Source: JAUILA01 sp964563925
GTDB taxonomy: Bacteria; Bacteroidota; Bacteroidia; Cytophagales; Cyclobacteriaceae
DNA length: 64,000 bases
NCBI GenBank assembly: GCA_964563925.1
Contig: CAZLZD010000003.1
Span: 68,296 to 132,295, forward strand
Direction: 5' to 3'
The notes under the pieces were generated by a model. The model was given only the letters and a program-made list of their open reading frames with translations, was not told the origin of the DNA and did no database searches. Position numbers and translations under genes: made by a program. Of the stretch, positions 7,790 through 16,144 are shown in pieces. Position 1 is the first letter of the stretch. Every line of letters begins with the position of its first letter.

Positions 7790-8078
7790 CTTTCATGGGT
7801 TTAAGTTCAACATAGTTCGTTAAACCCGGCCGGGATACATTTTCGGTTTGTGCTGACTCGGGTGCCTCGTCAGGCGCCGTCGCGGTCAGCTTTTGCACAC
7901 CAAAATAGATAAGGAGGAGCATGCTCAACAGGATGAGTATATAGATCACGGAGCGCAGCAGCTTTTTGCCGCGGCTGCTTCGGCGATGCTTCTCCATCAG
8001 CATCCGGTAGTCTTTATGACTCTGGATGCGACGGGAAGTCATCCGCTTTCTCCGTAACCGAATTTCGTGTCGTCCCAT
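7776..8078 (-). CDS. Small single-pass membrane protein between ECF sigma factor and TonB (unrecognised; possible anti-sigma)
   Basis: A 100-residue protein with a strongly basic N-terminal half (RLRRKRMTSRR, HRRSSRGKK), one hydrophobic membrane segment at about residues 42-62 (SVIYILILLSMLLLIYFGV) and a short acidic outer tail. By the positive-inside rule the basic half is cytosolic. Its ATG shares a TAATG overlap with the sigma-factor stop, and its end overlaps tonB, so the three genes are translationally coupled. It lacks FecR or zinc anti-sigma motifs. The position and topology suggest a minimal sigma-factor regulator, but that is inference; no family was recognised. Confidence 0.75.
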   Translation of the reverse strand: MGRHEIRLRRKRMTSRRIQSHKDYRMLMEKHRRSSRGKKLLRSVIYILILLSMLLLIYFGVQKLTATAPDEAPESAQTENVSRPGLTNYVELKPMKDEPT

Positions 8079-8695
8079 TATTCTTCGTCCTCCCAGTTAA
8101 TAGTAAAGTGTTTCCGCAGTTTTTCCACCGCCCGATACAGGCGCATTTTGGCCCCGCTTTCTCCGATATTGAGAATATACGCAATTTCCTTAAAGCTGCG
8201 TCCTTCAAAAAAGCGTAATTCCAGGACCTCAACCGTTTCGGTGGGTAGGTCATTGAGGGTAGTGATCAGCGTTTCGATGTGCTGTTGGGAGAATGTATTC
8301 TCCTGCTCATCAAACAGCTCGATGACCCGTTCCTCTTCCAGGCTGAAAACCTTCCTTTTTTTCTTCTTGTTGTAATACTTATTTACCTCATTGCTGGCGA
8401 TCCGGTAAAGCCAGGCTGAAAAAGGAAGTCCGCGGAACTCATACTTTTTCAGGTTCTGCAGGGCTTTCAGGAAAGTCTGCGAGCACAGATCCGAGGCTAC
8501 AGCCTCATCGTCGGTGCGGCGGTAAATAAAGTAGAAGATCCCTTCGAAATAGCGGTCATAAATCCCGGAGAATTTATCCGGGTCCCTGCGGGAGGCTTCG
8601 ACCAGTTCGTTTTCAGTCCTGATCTCCTCTTCGGTCATATGTCCGTTTCTTTGCAAAGGGATACTTATAAAGGTCTTGCCCATATAACCGTTCAT
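8078..8695 (-). CDS. RNA polymerase ECF-type sigma factor
   Basis: A 205-residue sigma-70 family protein with region 2 at about residues 43-110 (DLCSQTFLKAL, FSAWLYRIASNEV) and region 4 at about 145-200 (LPTETVEVLELRFFEGRSF, then the HTH helix GESGAKMRLYRAVEKL). It directs RNA polymerase to a special promoter class. The first ATG is used here, but an in-frame ATG at 8638 (MTEEEIRTEN) fits the usual family N-terminus and may be the real start, giving 186 residues. It heads an operon with a small membrane protein and TonB, suggesting control of an envelope or uptake function. Confidence 0.9.
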   Translation of the reverse strand: MNGYMGKTFISIPLQRNGHMTEEEIRTENELVEASRRDPDKFSGIYDRYFEGIFYFIYRRTDDEAVASDLCSQTFLKALQNLKKYEFRGLPFSAWLYRIASNEVNKYYNKKKKRKVFSLEEERVIELFDEQENTFSQQHIETLITTLNDLPTETVEVLELRFFEGRSFKEIAYILNIGESGAKMRLYRAVEKLRKHFTINWEDEE

Positions 8696-8747
8696 CTACG
8701 TATAGTCACAGGAAATATATAATAATTCAGTGATCATTTAAAGCAGG

Positions 8748-8778
8748 TTGTCTGGAACAGGCTAATTCTCTAGCTTTA
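8748..8778 (+). promoter_or_regulatory. Promoter of the exported metalloprotease gene
   Basis: TTG at 8748-8750, 20 bases, then TAGCTTTA at 8771-8778, one base from the TAnnTTTG consensus. The ATG follows 28 bases later. It lies in the divergent region between the sigma operon and the metalloprotease. Confidence 0.5.
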
Positions 8779-8806
8779 TCCATCTTGTGATTAATCCATC
8801 CCACTC

Positions 8807-11266
8807 ATGAAAAAACTGCTTATTCTATTATTGTGCCTCCCTTTTGTTTCTCTGCTGGCTCAGAAGAAGGACAAAGGGGGTTCCACCCCGACCCTGCCCT
8901 CGGGCATTGCCGCCAAAACAGCCGGAATGCAAAAAATGGAAGGGTTCTTTGATTTTTATTATGATCCCAAAGGCGACAAGGTCATGCTCGTTATTGACAA
9001 GTTTGACGAAGAGTTCCTTTATGTGCATTCGCTGGCGGCCGGGGTCGGCTCCAATGATATCGGACTGGATAAAAATCAGCTGGGCGGTACCGAAGTCGTT
9101 TACTTTGAACGTCACGGCAGCAAAATCCTGCTTTTCGAATCCAATTACGACTACCGGGCCATCAGCGACAATCCCCAGGAAAGAATGGCAGTGGCCGATG
9201 CGTTTGCCCGGAATGTTGTTTGGGGGTTTACCCTGGTTACGGAAGAAGAGGGCAAGGTGCTTGTGGATGCCACGGAATTTCTGATGCAGGATGCGCACGA
9301 CGTGGCCGGCACACTCAGGTCACGGGACCAGGGTACCTGGTCGGTAGAAAAGGACCGTTCGGCGGTGTACCTTGAGCGAACCAAAAATTTTCCGGAGAAT
9401 TCTGAATTTGAAATGATCCTCACCTTCACCGGAAAAGGGGCGGGCCGGCAACTGCGTTCGGTAAGTCCGTCGGAATACAGCTTTACGGTGCGTCAGCACC
9501 ATTCCTTTATCAAGTTGCCGGAACCCGGGTACACGCCACGGCCGTTTGATCCGCGGGCAGGATATTACGGCATGTCGTATTATGACTACGCAACGCCGAT
9601 CAGTGAGCCGCTGGAAAAAAAGTTTATCACCCGGCACCGTCTGCAAAAGAAGGATCCGTCGGCCACAGTAAGTGACCCGGTGGAACCCATTATATATTAT
9701 TTGGATCCGGGCACCCCGGAGCCCATCCGATCGGCCCTCGTGGAAGGGGCCCGCTGGTGGAACCAGGCGTTTGAGGCGGCGGGTTACCGCAATGCATTCC
9801 AGGTGGAAATCCTCCCCGAAGATGCCGACCCCATGGATGTCCGGTATAACATGATCAACTGGGTGCACCGCTCGACCCGGGGCTGGTCGTACGGGTCTTC
9901 GGTGACTGATCCGCGGACAGGAGAGATCATCAAGGGCCATGTACTGCTGGGCTCGCTGCGTGTCAGGCAGGATTTTCTCATCGCTGAGGCACTGCTGGCC
10001 CCGTACGAGAACGGCGAGGAAGTTCCGGCAGAGATGCAGGAAATGGCCCTGGCCAGGCTCCGCCAGTTGTCGGCGCACGAGGTAGGCCATACCCTGGGAC
10101 TGTCACACAGCTACTCATCGAGCACCGAAGACCGGGCCTCGGTGATGGACTACCCGCATCCGCTGATCGAACTGCGCGGACGGCGCATCGACCTGAGCAA
10201 TGCCTACGATGACAAGATCGGTGCATGGGACAAGGTGGCGATCACCTACGGCTACCAGGATTTTCCGGACGGAACCGATGAAAAAAAGGCGCTTGAGGAT
10301 ATTATTCAAAAGTCCCTGGCTGAAGGTCTGACCTTTTTATCCGACCAGGACGCGAGGCCCGTTTCCGGGGCCCATCCCTATGCCCACCTGTGGGACAACG
10401 GGGCAAATGCTTCTGACGAGCTCAGCCACATCCTGGATGTGCGGGCGGTGGCGCTGGACCGCTTCGGGGAGAATAATATACGCCAGGGAACGCCCTACGC
10501 CCAACTGGAATCCGTTCTTGTTCCGCTTTATTTTCTGCACAGATACCAGACGGAGGCCGCGGTGAAACTGATCGGCGGACTGAATTACCGGTATGCATTG
10601 CGGGGTGACGGACAACTGATTACCGAATGGGTGGATCCCGGTGAACAGAAAAAAGCACTGGAGCAGTTGATGAAGACGGTCGATCCGGAGGTGCTGACGC
10701 TGCCGGAAGACATACTTGCGCTCATACCACCCATGGAATTGTCGGCCTACCGCAACCGGGAAATGGTTAAAGTACGTACCGGGGTGGTATTTGACCCGTT
10801 GGGCGCTGCTGAAAGCGCAGCCGGGATGACCATGTCACTACTATTCCATCCCGCCCGCGCTGAACGGTTGGTAGAGTTTCATGCACGGGAACGAGCACAG
10901 CCGGGACTTGATGAGGTGATCAATGTGGTCCTTGAAGAAACAGTCAAAGGCAGTACGCCGTCCGGACTGGCCGGAGAAACCAAACGGGTAGTGGATCACG
11001 TGGTAGTAAATTCCCTTATTTCCCTTGCGCAGAATGCCTCTACCGGGCACCAGGCCCGTGCCCTCACCCTGCAGTCCCTGAAATCCCTGGCTGGCTGGGC
11101 CGGTGAGCGGGCGGGAAGTTCTGCAGAGGGGGCTCATTATGCATTAATACAGTCCAGGATTTCCAAATTTCTGGACAAACCTGATGAGTTTAAGGTCATG
11201 CCTGCACTGAATCCGCCCGATGGTTCGCCGATTGGTGCTATCTTTGGGTCAGGATGTGAATGGTAA
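8807..11266 (+). CDS. Exported zinc-dependent metalloprotease (DUF5117/DUF4953 type)
   Basis: An 819-residue secreted or periplasmic protease. Residues 1-19 are a signal peptide (LLILLLCLPFVSLLAQ). The N-terminal 200 or so residues fit the DUF5118/5117 module that accompanies this family in Bacteroidota. The metzincin-like zinc motif HEVGHTLGLSH gives H424, E425, H428 and H434, followed by a Met-turn-like VMDYPHP. The C-terminal third is helical. Its physiological substrate is unknown. It has its own promoter, and the RluA-type gene starts 3 bases after its stop, so the two may be cotranscribed. Confidence 0.92.
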   Translation: MKKLLILLLCLPFVSLLAQKKDKGGSTPTLPSGIAAKTAGMQKMEGFFDFYYDPKGDKVMLVIDKFDEEFLYVHSLAAGVGSNDIGLDKNQLGGTEVVYFERHGSKILLFESNYDYRAISDNPQERMAVADAFARNVVWGFTLVTEEEGKVLVDATEFLMQDAHDVAGTLRSRDQGTWSVEKDRSAVYLERTKNFPENSEFEMILTFTGKGAGRQLRSVSPSEYSFTVRQHHSFIKLPEPGYTPRPFDPRAGYYGMSYYDYATPISEPLEKKFITRHRLQKKDPSATVSDPVEPIIYYLDPGTPEPIRSALVEGARWWNQAFEAAGYRNAFQVEILPEDADPMDVRYNMINWVHRSTRGWSYGSSVTDPRTGEIIKGHVLLGSLRVRQDFLIAEALLAPYENGEEVPAEMQEMALARLRQLSAHEVGHTLGLSHSYSSSTEDRASVMDYPHPLIELRGRRIDLSNAYDDKIGAWDKVAITYGYQDFPDGTDEKKALEDIIQKSLAEGLTFLSDQDARPVSGAHPYAHLWDNGANASDELSHILDVRAVALDRFGENNIRQGTPYAQLESVLVPLYFLHRYQTEAAVKLIGGLNYRYALRGDGQLITEWVDPGEQKKALEQLMKTVDPEVLTLPEDILALIPPMELSAYRNREMVKVRTGVVFDPLGAAESAAGMTMSLLFHPARAERLVEFHARERAQPGLDEVINVVLEETVKGSTPSGLAGETKRVVDHVVVNSLISLAQNASTGHQARALTLQSLKSLAGWAGERAGSSAEGAHYALIQSRISKFLDKPDEFKVMPALNPPDGSPIGAIFGSGCEW

Positions 11267-11269
11267 TCT

Positions 11270-12286
11270 ATGACAGATCAGGACGAAGACGACGAATTAT
11301 ATGAACACCACCGGATTGTAGTGGACCCGGGTCAGGCGCCATTGCGGATTGATAAGTTCTTGCAGGACAAGCTTTCGAATGTCACCCGCAACAGGATCCA
11401 GTCAGGGATACGGGATGGATATGTGGAGGTGAATGACGAATCAGTCAAACCTAATTATAAGGTAAAGCCAGGCGATGTGGTGGTCGTTTCGTTTCCGGAG
11501 CCTCCGCGGGACACGGAAGTAATCCCGGAAGATATTCCGCTTAATATCGTTTTTGAGGACGACGATTTGCTCATTGTCAACAAGGAAGCCGGTATGGTGG
11601 TCCACCCGGCGTATCAGAACTGGACGGGCACACTGGTCAATGCCCTGGCGTATCATTTCAAGAACCTCCCCGAAATGGCCGGCAATGACGGAAGACCAGG
11701 CCTTGTCCACAGGATCGACAAGGACACATCCGGTTTGCTGGTAATTGCCAAAACGCAAAGGGCCATGAACCACCTGGCAAAGCAGTTTTACGACCACAGC
11801 ATTGAACGTACCTACCTGGCCCTGGTCTGGGGTATTCCGGAACCGGAAACGGGGACGATCGATATCAGCCTCGGCCGCAGTCCTAAGGACCGCCGCGTGA
11901 CCATGGCATTTGAAGATCCGGAAGCAGGCAGGCGGGCGGTGACCCATTATGAAGTGGTGGAGACGCTGCGCTATGTTTCCCTGGTGCGTTGCAAACTGGA
12001 GACCGGACGTACCCACCAGATCCGGGCCCATATGAAATATCTGGGTCACCCCCTCTTCAATGATACTACCTACGGAGGGGACAAGGTGCTGAAGGGCACG
12101 GTATTCTCCAAGTATAAAAGCTTTGTGGAGAATGCCTTTAAACTGATCGAGGGCCAGGCGCTGCATGCCGCCACCCTGGGATTTGTCCACCCCGCCACCG
12201 GAAAGCCGGTGAGGTTTGAGGCGCCGCTGCCTGAGGATTTCCAGCAGGTACTTGAGAAATGGAGGCATTACGTGCAATACAACTAA
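11270..12286 (+). CDS. RluA-family pseudouridine synthase (RluD-like)
   Basis: A 338-residue enzyme that isomerises uridine to pseudouridine in RNA, probably in large-subunit rRNA. An N-terminal S4 RNA-binding domain lies at about residues 20-75 (LRIDKFLQDKL, NRIQSGIRDGYV). The catalytic domain carries the family motif HRIDKDTSGL with catalytic D150, then GRTHQIRAHMKYLGHPL. The gene follows the metalloprotease stop by 3 bases. S4 plus this motif supports an RluD or RluC-like assignment; the exact target uridines are inference. Confidence 0.93.
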   Translation: MTDQDEDDELYEHHRIVVDPGQAPLRIDKFLQDKLSNVTRNRIQSGIRDGYVEVNDESVKPNYKVKPGDVVVVSFPEPPRDTEVIPEDIPLNIVFEDDDLLIVNKEAGMVVHPAYQNWTGTLVNALAYHFKNLPEMAGNDGRPGLVHRIDKDTSGLLVIAKTQRAMNHLAKQFYDHSIERTYLALVWGIPEPETGTIDISLGRSPKDRRVTMAFEDPEAGRRAVTHYEVVETLRYVSLVRCKLETGRTHQIRAHMKYLGHPLFNDTTYGGDKVLKGTVFSKYKSFVENAFKLIEGQALHAATLGFVHPATGKPVRFEAPLPEDFQQVLEKWRHYVQYN

Positions 12287-12338
12287 AGCCCCGTTTTTCT
12301 TGCCGTCCGGATGACGGGCATTATTCGTGCTATTTCAC

Positions 12339-12346
12339 TAATTTCG
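12339..12346 (+). promoter_or_regulatory. Promoter -7 box (TAATTTCG) of oxyR, leaderless arrangement
   Basis: TAATTTCG is one base from TAnnTTTG and ends 4 bases before the ATG at 12351, so transcription would begin at or beside the start codon. No -33 TTG was seen at the usual distance. Confidence 0.4.
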
Positions 12347-12350
12347 GGAC

Positions 12351-13283
12351 ATGACGCTTATTCAACTGGAGTACATTGTGGCCGTCGATACGCACCGGCA
12401 TTTCGGGAGAGCGGCCGACAGCTGTCACGTGACTCAGCCCACGCTGAGTATGCAGATCCATAAACTGGAGGAGCAGCTTGGGGTAACTATCTTCGACCGG
12501 CAAAAGCAGCCGATAATACCCACTGAGACCGGTAAGCGTATCATTGAGCAGGCCAGGAAAACGTTGCATGAAAGCCGCAAGATTGAAGAAATGATCAGGA
12601 TGGAAAAGGGGGAGATGACGGGGACCCTCAATATAGGCATCATTCCCACGCTGTCACCTTACCTGCTCCCCCTGTTTATCAACCAGTTCCTTGAGCGTTA
12701 CCCGGAAATTCACCTGAATGTAGAGGAGCTTGTGACTGAGGAAATTCTCCGACGCCTTAAAACGGAAGAGCTTGACCTCGGGCTCCTGGTGAGCCCGCTG
12801 GATGAATCCACCTTACGGACCCGGACGATCTTTCATGAAGAATTCATCGCCTATGTTTCGCATCGCAGTCCGCTGTTTCAAAAGGAAAAGCTGTCCTACA
12901 AAGACCTAGATACCTCCGAGTTATTACTCCTGAATGAAGGTCATTGTTTCCGGGAGCAGGTCCTGAACATCTGTCAGCATTATCACCAGCGCGAGAGCCG
13001 TTTCAGGTATGAAAGCGGATCCCTGGAAGCATTGAAGCGCCTGGTGGACAAGCATGGAGGGATTACCTTGCTGCCGGCACTGGCTACCATGGATATGGAC
13101 ACCGGGTCAAAAAAACACCTGCGCTATTTTGATGCGCCGGTTCCCACCCGCGAGGTAAGCCTGGCCAGTCACACAAATTTTCTGAAGGTAAGGATTGCCG
13201 AGGCACTTTTTGAGGAGATCAGGCAGTCCGTACCCGAATACTTTAATATTACCAAGAACAATGAAATTATCCGATGGAAATAA
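12351..13283 (+). CDS. oxyR: Hydrogen peroxide sensor, LysR-type regulator OxyR
   Basis: A 310-residue LysR-family DNA-binding regulator. The N-terminal winged HTH (residues 1-60) has RHFGRAADSCHVTQPTLSMQ, as in OxyR. The effector domain keeps both redox cysteines in GHCFREQVLNIC, at C199 and C208, the same numbering as E. coli OxyR. Peroxide should oxidise this pair to a disulfide and switch on antioxidant genes. The gene overlaps the following PLP-enzyme gene by 23 bases, so the two are coupled. No catalase or peroxiredoxin gene is adjacent. Confidence 0.92.
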   Translation: MTLIQLEYIVAVDTHRHFGRAADSCHVTQPTLSMQIHKLEEQLGVTIFDRQKQPIIPTETGKRIIEQARKTLHESRKIEEMIRMEKGEMTGTLNIGIIPTLSPYLLPLFINQFLERYPEIHLNVEELVTEEILRRLKTEELDLGLLVSPLDESTLRTRTIFHEEFIAYVSHRSPLFQKEKLSYKDLDTSELLLLNEGHCFREQVLNICQHYHQRESRFRYESGSLEALKRLVDKHGGITLLPALATMDMDTGSKKHLRYFDAPVPTREVSLASHTNFLKVRIAEALFEEIRQSVPEYFNITKNNEIIRWK

Positions 13284-14412
13284 ACACTGGGGGCTTGCCA
13301 CCCGGTGCCTGCACAGTGGAAGCATAGTTGATGGCCGGCGTACCGGCCTGGTAACGCCGCTGTATGCCGCAACGGCATTTGCCTATCTTGATGTGGACGA
13401 GTACGCCTATCCGCGCAATTTCAATGTGCCTAACCAGAAAGTGCTGGCCGATAAGATATGTGCACTGGAAGGGGCGGAAGACGGACTGGTGTTCAGTTCC
13501 GGCATGGGAGCGATATTCACCACGCTGATCGCCTTGCTCTCCCCCGGTGACCATGCGATCTTTCAGAATGATCTTTACGGAGGGACGCATTATGCCATCA
13601 CGTCGGAACTCAGCCGGCTGGGGATCGATTATACCTTCATTGACCAGGTGGATGAGGCCTCCCTGGAGAATGCGCGGCACAACAAGACGCGGTTGGTTTA
13701 CATTGAGACCCCTTCCAACCCGTTACTCCAGATCATTGACATGGAGCTTGTGGCCAACTGGGCCTCGAAACACGGTATCATCTCCTGTATCGACAATACC
13801 TTTGCCTCCCCGGTCAACCAGAACCCGATTGTCCATGGTATTGACGTGGTTATGCACAGCGCGACCAAATACCTTGGAGGGCACAGTGATCTCTCTGCCG
13901 GTGCCGTGGTATCAACGCGGGATCTCATCGGGAAAATACGCCATGCCGCCGTCAATACCGGTGCCGTACTGAATGCCCAGGTGTGCCATTTGCTGGAGCG
14001 AAGTATAAAGACCCTGACGATCAGGGTGCGCCAGCAGAATGAAAATGCGATGGCGCTTGCTGAATTTCTTTCTGCCCACGACATGACAGACCGGGTCTAT
14101 TATCCCGGACTCGAATCGCATCCCGGCCATGCCCTGGCCAGAAAGCAGATGCACGGATTCGGGGCCATGCTGTCATTCGAAGTGAAAGGAGACCCCGATC
14201 GGTTTGTGGACCGGCTTTCGCTGATCGCTCCTGCCATGAGCCTTGGCGGGGTGGAAAGCACCATAACCTCACCCAGACTGACGTCGCACTCAAAACCAGG
14301 CCCTGAAGCCCGAAAGAAAGCAGGCATCTCGGATAACCTGCTGCGCCTTTCGGTAGGGATTGAAGAAATAGACGACCTGAAAGAAGATTTGCGAAATGCG
14401 TTGAAGCAATGA
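13261..14412 (+). CDS. Cystathionine gamma-synthase/lyase family PLP enzyme
   Basis: A 383-residue enzyme of the Cys/Met-metabolism PLP family, which makes or cleaves cystathionine. The PLP lysine is K203 in SATKYLGGHSD. Upstream family motifs include FSSGMGAI, DLYGGTHY, IETPSNP and DNTFASP. The start at 13261 (MKLSDGNKHWG) removes 22 residues that would lie inside oxyR and matches the usual family N-terminus. It overlaps oxyR by 23 bases and the fructosamine kinase gene by ATGA. Sequence alone does not decide between gamma-synthase, gamma-lyase and homocysteine-forming activity. Confidence 0.92.
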   Translation: MKLSDGNKHWGLATRCLHSGSIVDGRRTGLVTPLYAATAFAYLDVDEYAYPRNFNVPNQKVLADKICALEGAEDGLVFSSGMGAIFTTLIALLSPGDHAIFQNDLYGGTHYAITSELSRLGIDYTFIDQVDEASLENARHNKTRLVYIETPSNPLLQIIDMELVANWASKHGIISCIDNTFASPVNQNPIVHGIDVVMHSATKYLGGHSDLSAGAVVSTRDLIGKIRHAAVNTGAVLNAQVCHLLERSIKTLTIRVRQQNENAMALAEFLSAHDMTDRVYYPGLESHPGHALARKQMHGFGAMLSFEVKGDPDRFVDRLSLIAPAMSLGGVESTITSPRLTSHSKPGPEARKKAGISDNLLRLSVGIEEIDDLKEDLRNALKQ

Positions 14413-15275
14413 GTTCGCTCCCCGCCGATATTACCCAGGCAGTAACGGACCAGTGCGGAAGAATCCTGGATGTGAAACCCGTTACAGGGGGATGCATTAA
14501 CAATGGCGCCCGTATTGAAACCGAGAATGGCGTGTTTTTTATCAAGTGGAACGACAGGGGATCCTACCCGGGCATGTTTCATGCCGAAGCGAAGGGGTTG
14601 AACTTGCTGGCTTCAGCCAACACCATACGAATACCGGAGGTAGTGTATATCCTGGAAGGCGAGGAGCATGACGGCTTGCTGCTTGAATGGATTGAAACGA
14701 GGCGGACGACGGTGTTGTCCGGCGAACGAATGGGCCGACAGCTTGCGGGTGTTCATCGCCATTCTGCGGACGAGTACGGACTCGACCATTCCAATTTCAT
14801 GGGAAGTCTTCCCCAGCGCAATACACCCACAAAGGACCTGGTTACGTTTTTCGTGGAGGAACGATTGGAACCCCAGGTTGACCTGGCTTTCTCCCGCGGG
14901 GCATTCTCCCCTGATTTCGCCACAGTCATCGAGAAATTCTACGATACGCTGCCCGGACTGTTTGAAGAGGAACCCCCTTCGCTTATCCATGGGGACCTCT
15001 GGAGCGGCAATTACCTGGTCACCGAGGAAGAAGAACCGGTACTGATTGATCCGGCAGTTGCGTACGGACACCGGGAAATGGACATAGCCATGACCACGCT
15101 CTTTGGCGGATTCCCGCAATCCTTTTACGAGGCCTACAAGGAAACCTTTCCGCTGGCTCCGGGCTATGAAGACCGGCTTGACATATACAACCTCTACCCG
15201 CTCCTGGTGCATGTCAATCTTTTCGGCGGGGGCTATGCCGCACAGGTAAAACAAATCATTCAGCGTTATGTCTGA
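14409..15275 (+). CDS. Fructosamine kinase family protein
   Basis: A 288-residue small-molecule kinase of the FN3K/YniA family that phosphorylates sugar adducts on amino groups, leading to repair of glycated proteins. The APH-like fold shows the catalytic loop HGDLWSGN (D196, N201) and the metal-binding D214 in LIDPAVAYG. FIKWN (K46) is the ATP-binding lysine. It begins within the stop of the preceding gene (ATGA overlap), completing an operon with oxyR and the PLP enzyme. The family is well supported; the exact substrate is unknown. Confidence 0.92.
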   Translation: MSSLPADITQAVTDQCGRILDVKPVTGGCINNGARIETENGVFFIKWNDRGSYPGMFHAEAKGLNLLASANTIRIPEVVYILEGEEHDGLLLEWIETRRTTVLSGERMGRQLAGVHRHSADEYGLDHSNFMGSLPQRNTPTKDLVTFFVEERLEPQVDLAFSRGAFSPDFATVIEKFYDTLPGLFEEEPPSLIHGDLWSGNYLVTEEEEPVLIDPAVAYGHREMDIAMTTLFGGFPQSFYEAYKETFPLAPGYEDRLDIYNLYPLLVHVNLFGGGYAAQVKQIIQRYV

Positions 15276-15409
15276 GGCCACGATCATTAGCCGTAGAAAA
15301 AATTCTACATGCACTAAGATTCCCCTGGCGTAAAAACGCTGCGCGTCTGCCGGAAAGCAGTTTAAGGTCCGAGGCATGCTTTTTTCTCTGGTAAGACAAA
15401 AAAGCAACC

Positions 15410-16069
15410 ATGAAATCAATACATATTTTTACCGGCATTATTTTATTTCTCTGCGCGGCCTGCGGGCAGGGACAGGTTGAGCAAGAGGATGTGGCAGCTT
15501 CTGAATACGCGGACATTCCCAATGATACCGTAGTCACTGGAGAATTTGTGGATACGGAGAAGTGGATCAACCAGTATATCCGTGCGCATCCGGATATCGC
15601 TTTTTATTACATGCCCTCAGATACGGGACGATTCAAAACCGTGGATGGAAATTATACCGTCGTCGTCGACAACGTGGAAGTTGTGGCAGACCGCGATGAA
15701 GTTTATAAATACTTCCGCCTGAAGTACGGCGAACGCATGAGGGAAATGGCCGAATTCAACTCGGGGATTACGCAAGAGGCCGAGCCCGAGCCTGGCTATC
15801 CCTCCTACCTGGCCAAAGTAGACTCCCTTGTGGAGGTTGATACAACCCTGAAAGCAACTGTTTTTGTAGAACTGATTATCGATGAGACAGGTGAAATTGA
15901 TAATGCCCGGGTGGTGGACGGACTGTACGGACAGGACTGGGACAGCGAAGTGGAATCGGAAGTCCTCAATGCTGTCATGAGCCTGGATATTCCCTGGAAG
16001 CCCGCCCTGAAAAACGGGGAACCCACCTCAATGCGCATTGAAATTCCCGTCGACATCGGCCAGGGATGA
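15410..16069 (+). CDS. Lipoprotein with TonB C-terminal-like domain
   Basis: A 219-residue protein with a lipoprotein signal (FLCAAC, acylated Cys at about residue 18) and no transmembrane anchor otherwise. Residues about 135-219 resemble the TonB C-terminal fold (ATVFVELIIDETGEI, SLDIPWKPALKNG, SMRIEIPVDI). Proteins of this type are common in Bacteroidota and are annotated as TonB-like energy transducers, but without the membrane helix and proline spacer a true transducer role is doubtful. It is followed by the DPP-type peptidase gene after 75 bases. Confidence 0.75.
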   Translation: MKSIHIFTGIILFLCAACGQGQVEQEDVAASEYADIPNDTVVTGEFVDTEKWINQYIRAHPDIAFYYMPSDTGRFKTVDGNYTVVVDNVEVVADRDEVYKYFRLKYGERMREMAEFNSGITQEAEPEPGYPSYLAKVDSLVEVDTTLKATVFVELIIDETGEIDNARVVDGLYGQDWDSEVESEVLNAVMSLDIPWKPALKNGEPTSMRIEIPVDIGQG

Positions 16070-16110
16070 AGCGGTTTGCCAGGCAATTTCTCATAACGCA
16101 GGACGTTGTG

Positions 16111-16118
16111 TAACTTCG
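16111..16118 (+). promoter_or_regulatory. Promoter -7 box (TAACTTCG) for the S9 peptidase
   Basis: TAACTTCG is one base from TAnnTTTG and lies 26 bases before the ATG at 16145. Confidence 0.35.
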
Positions 16119-16144
16119 AGCCGGAAAGACCCAAAAAACAAAGC

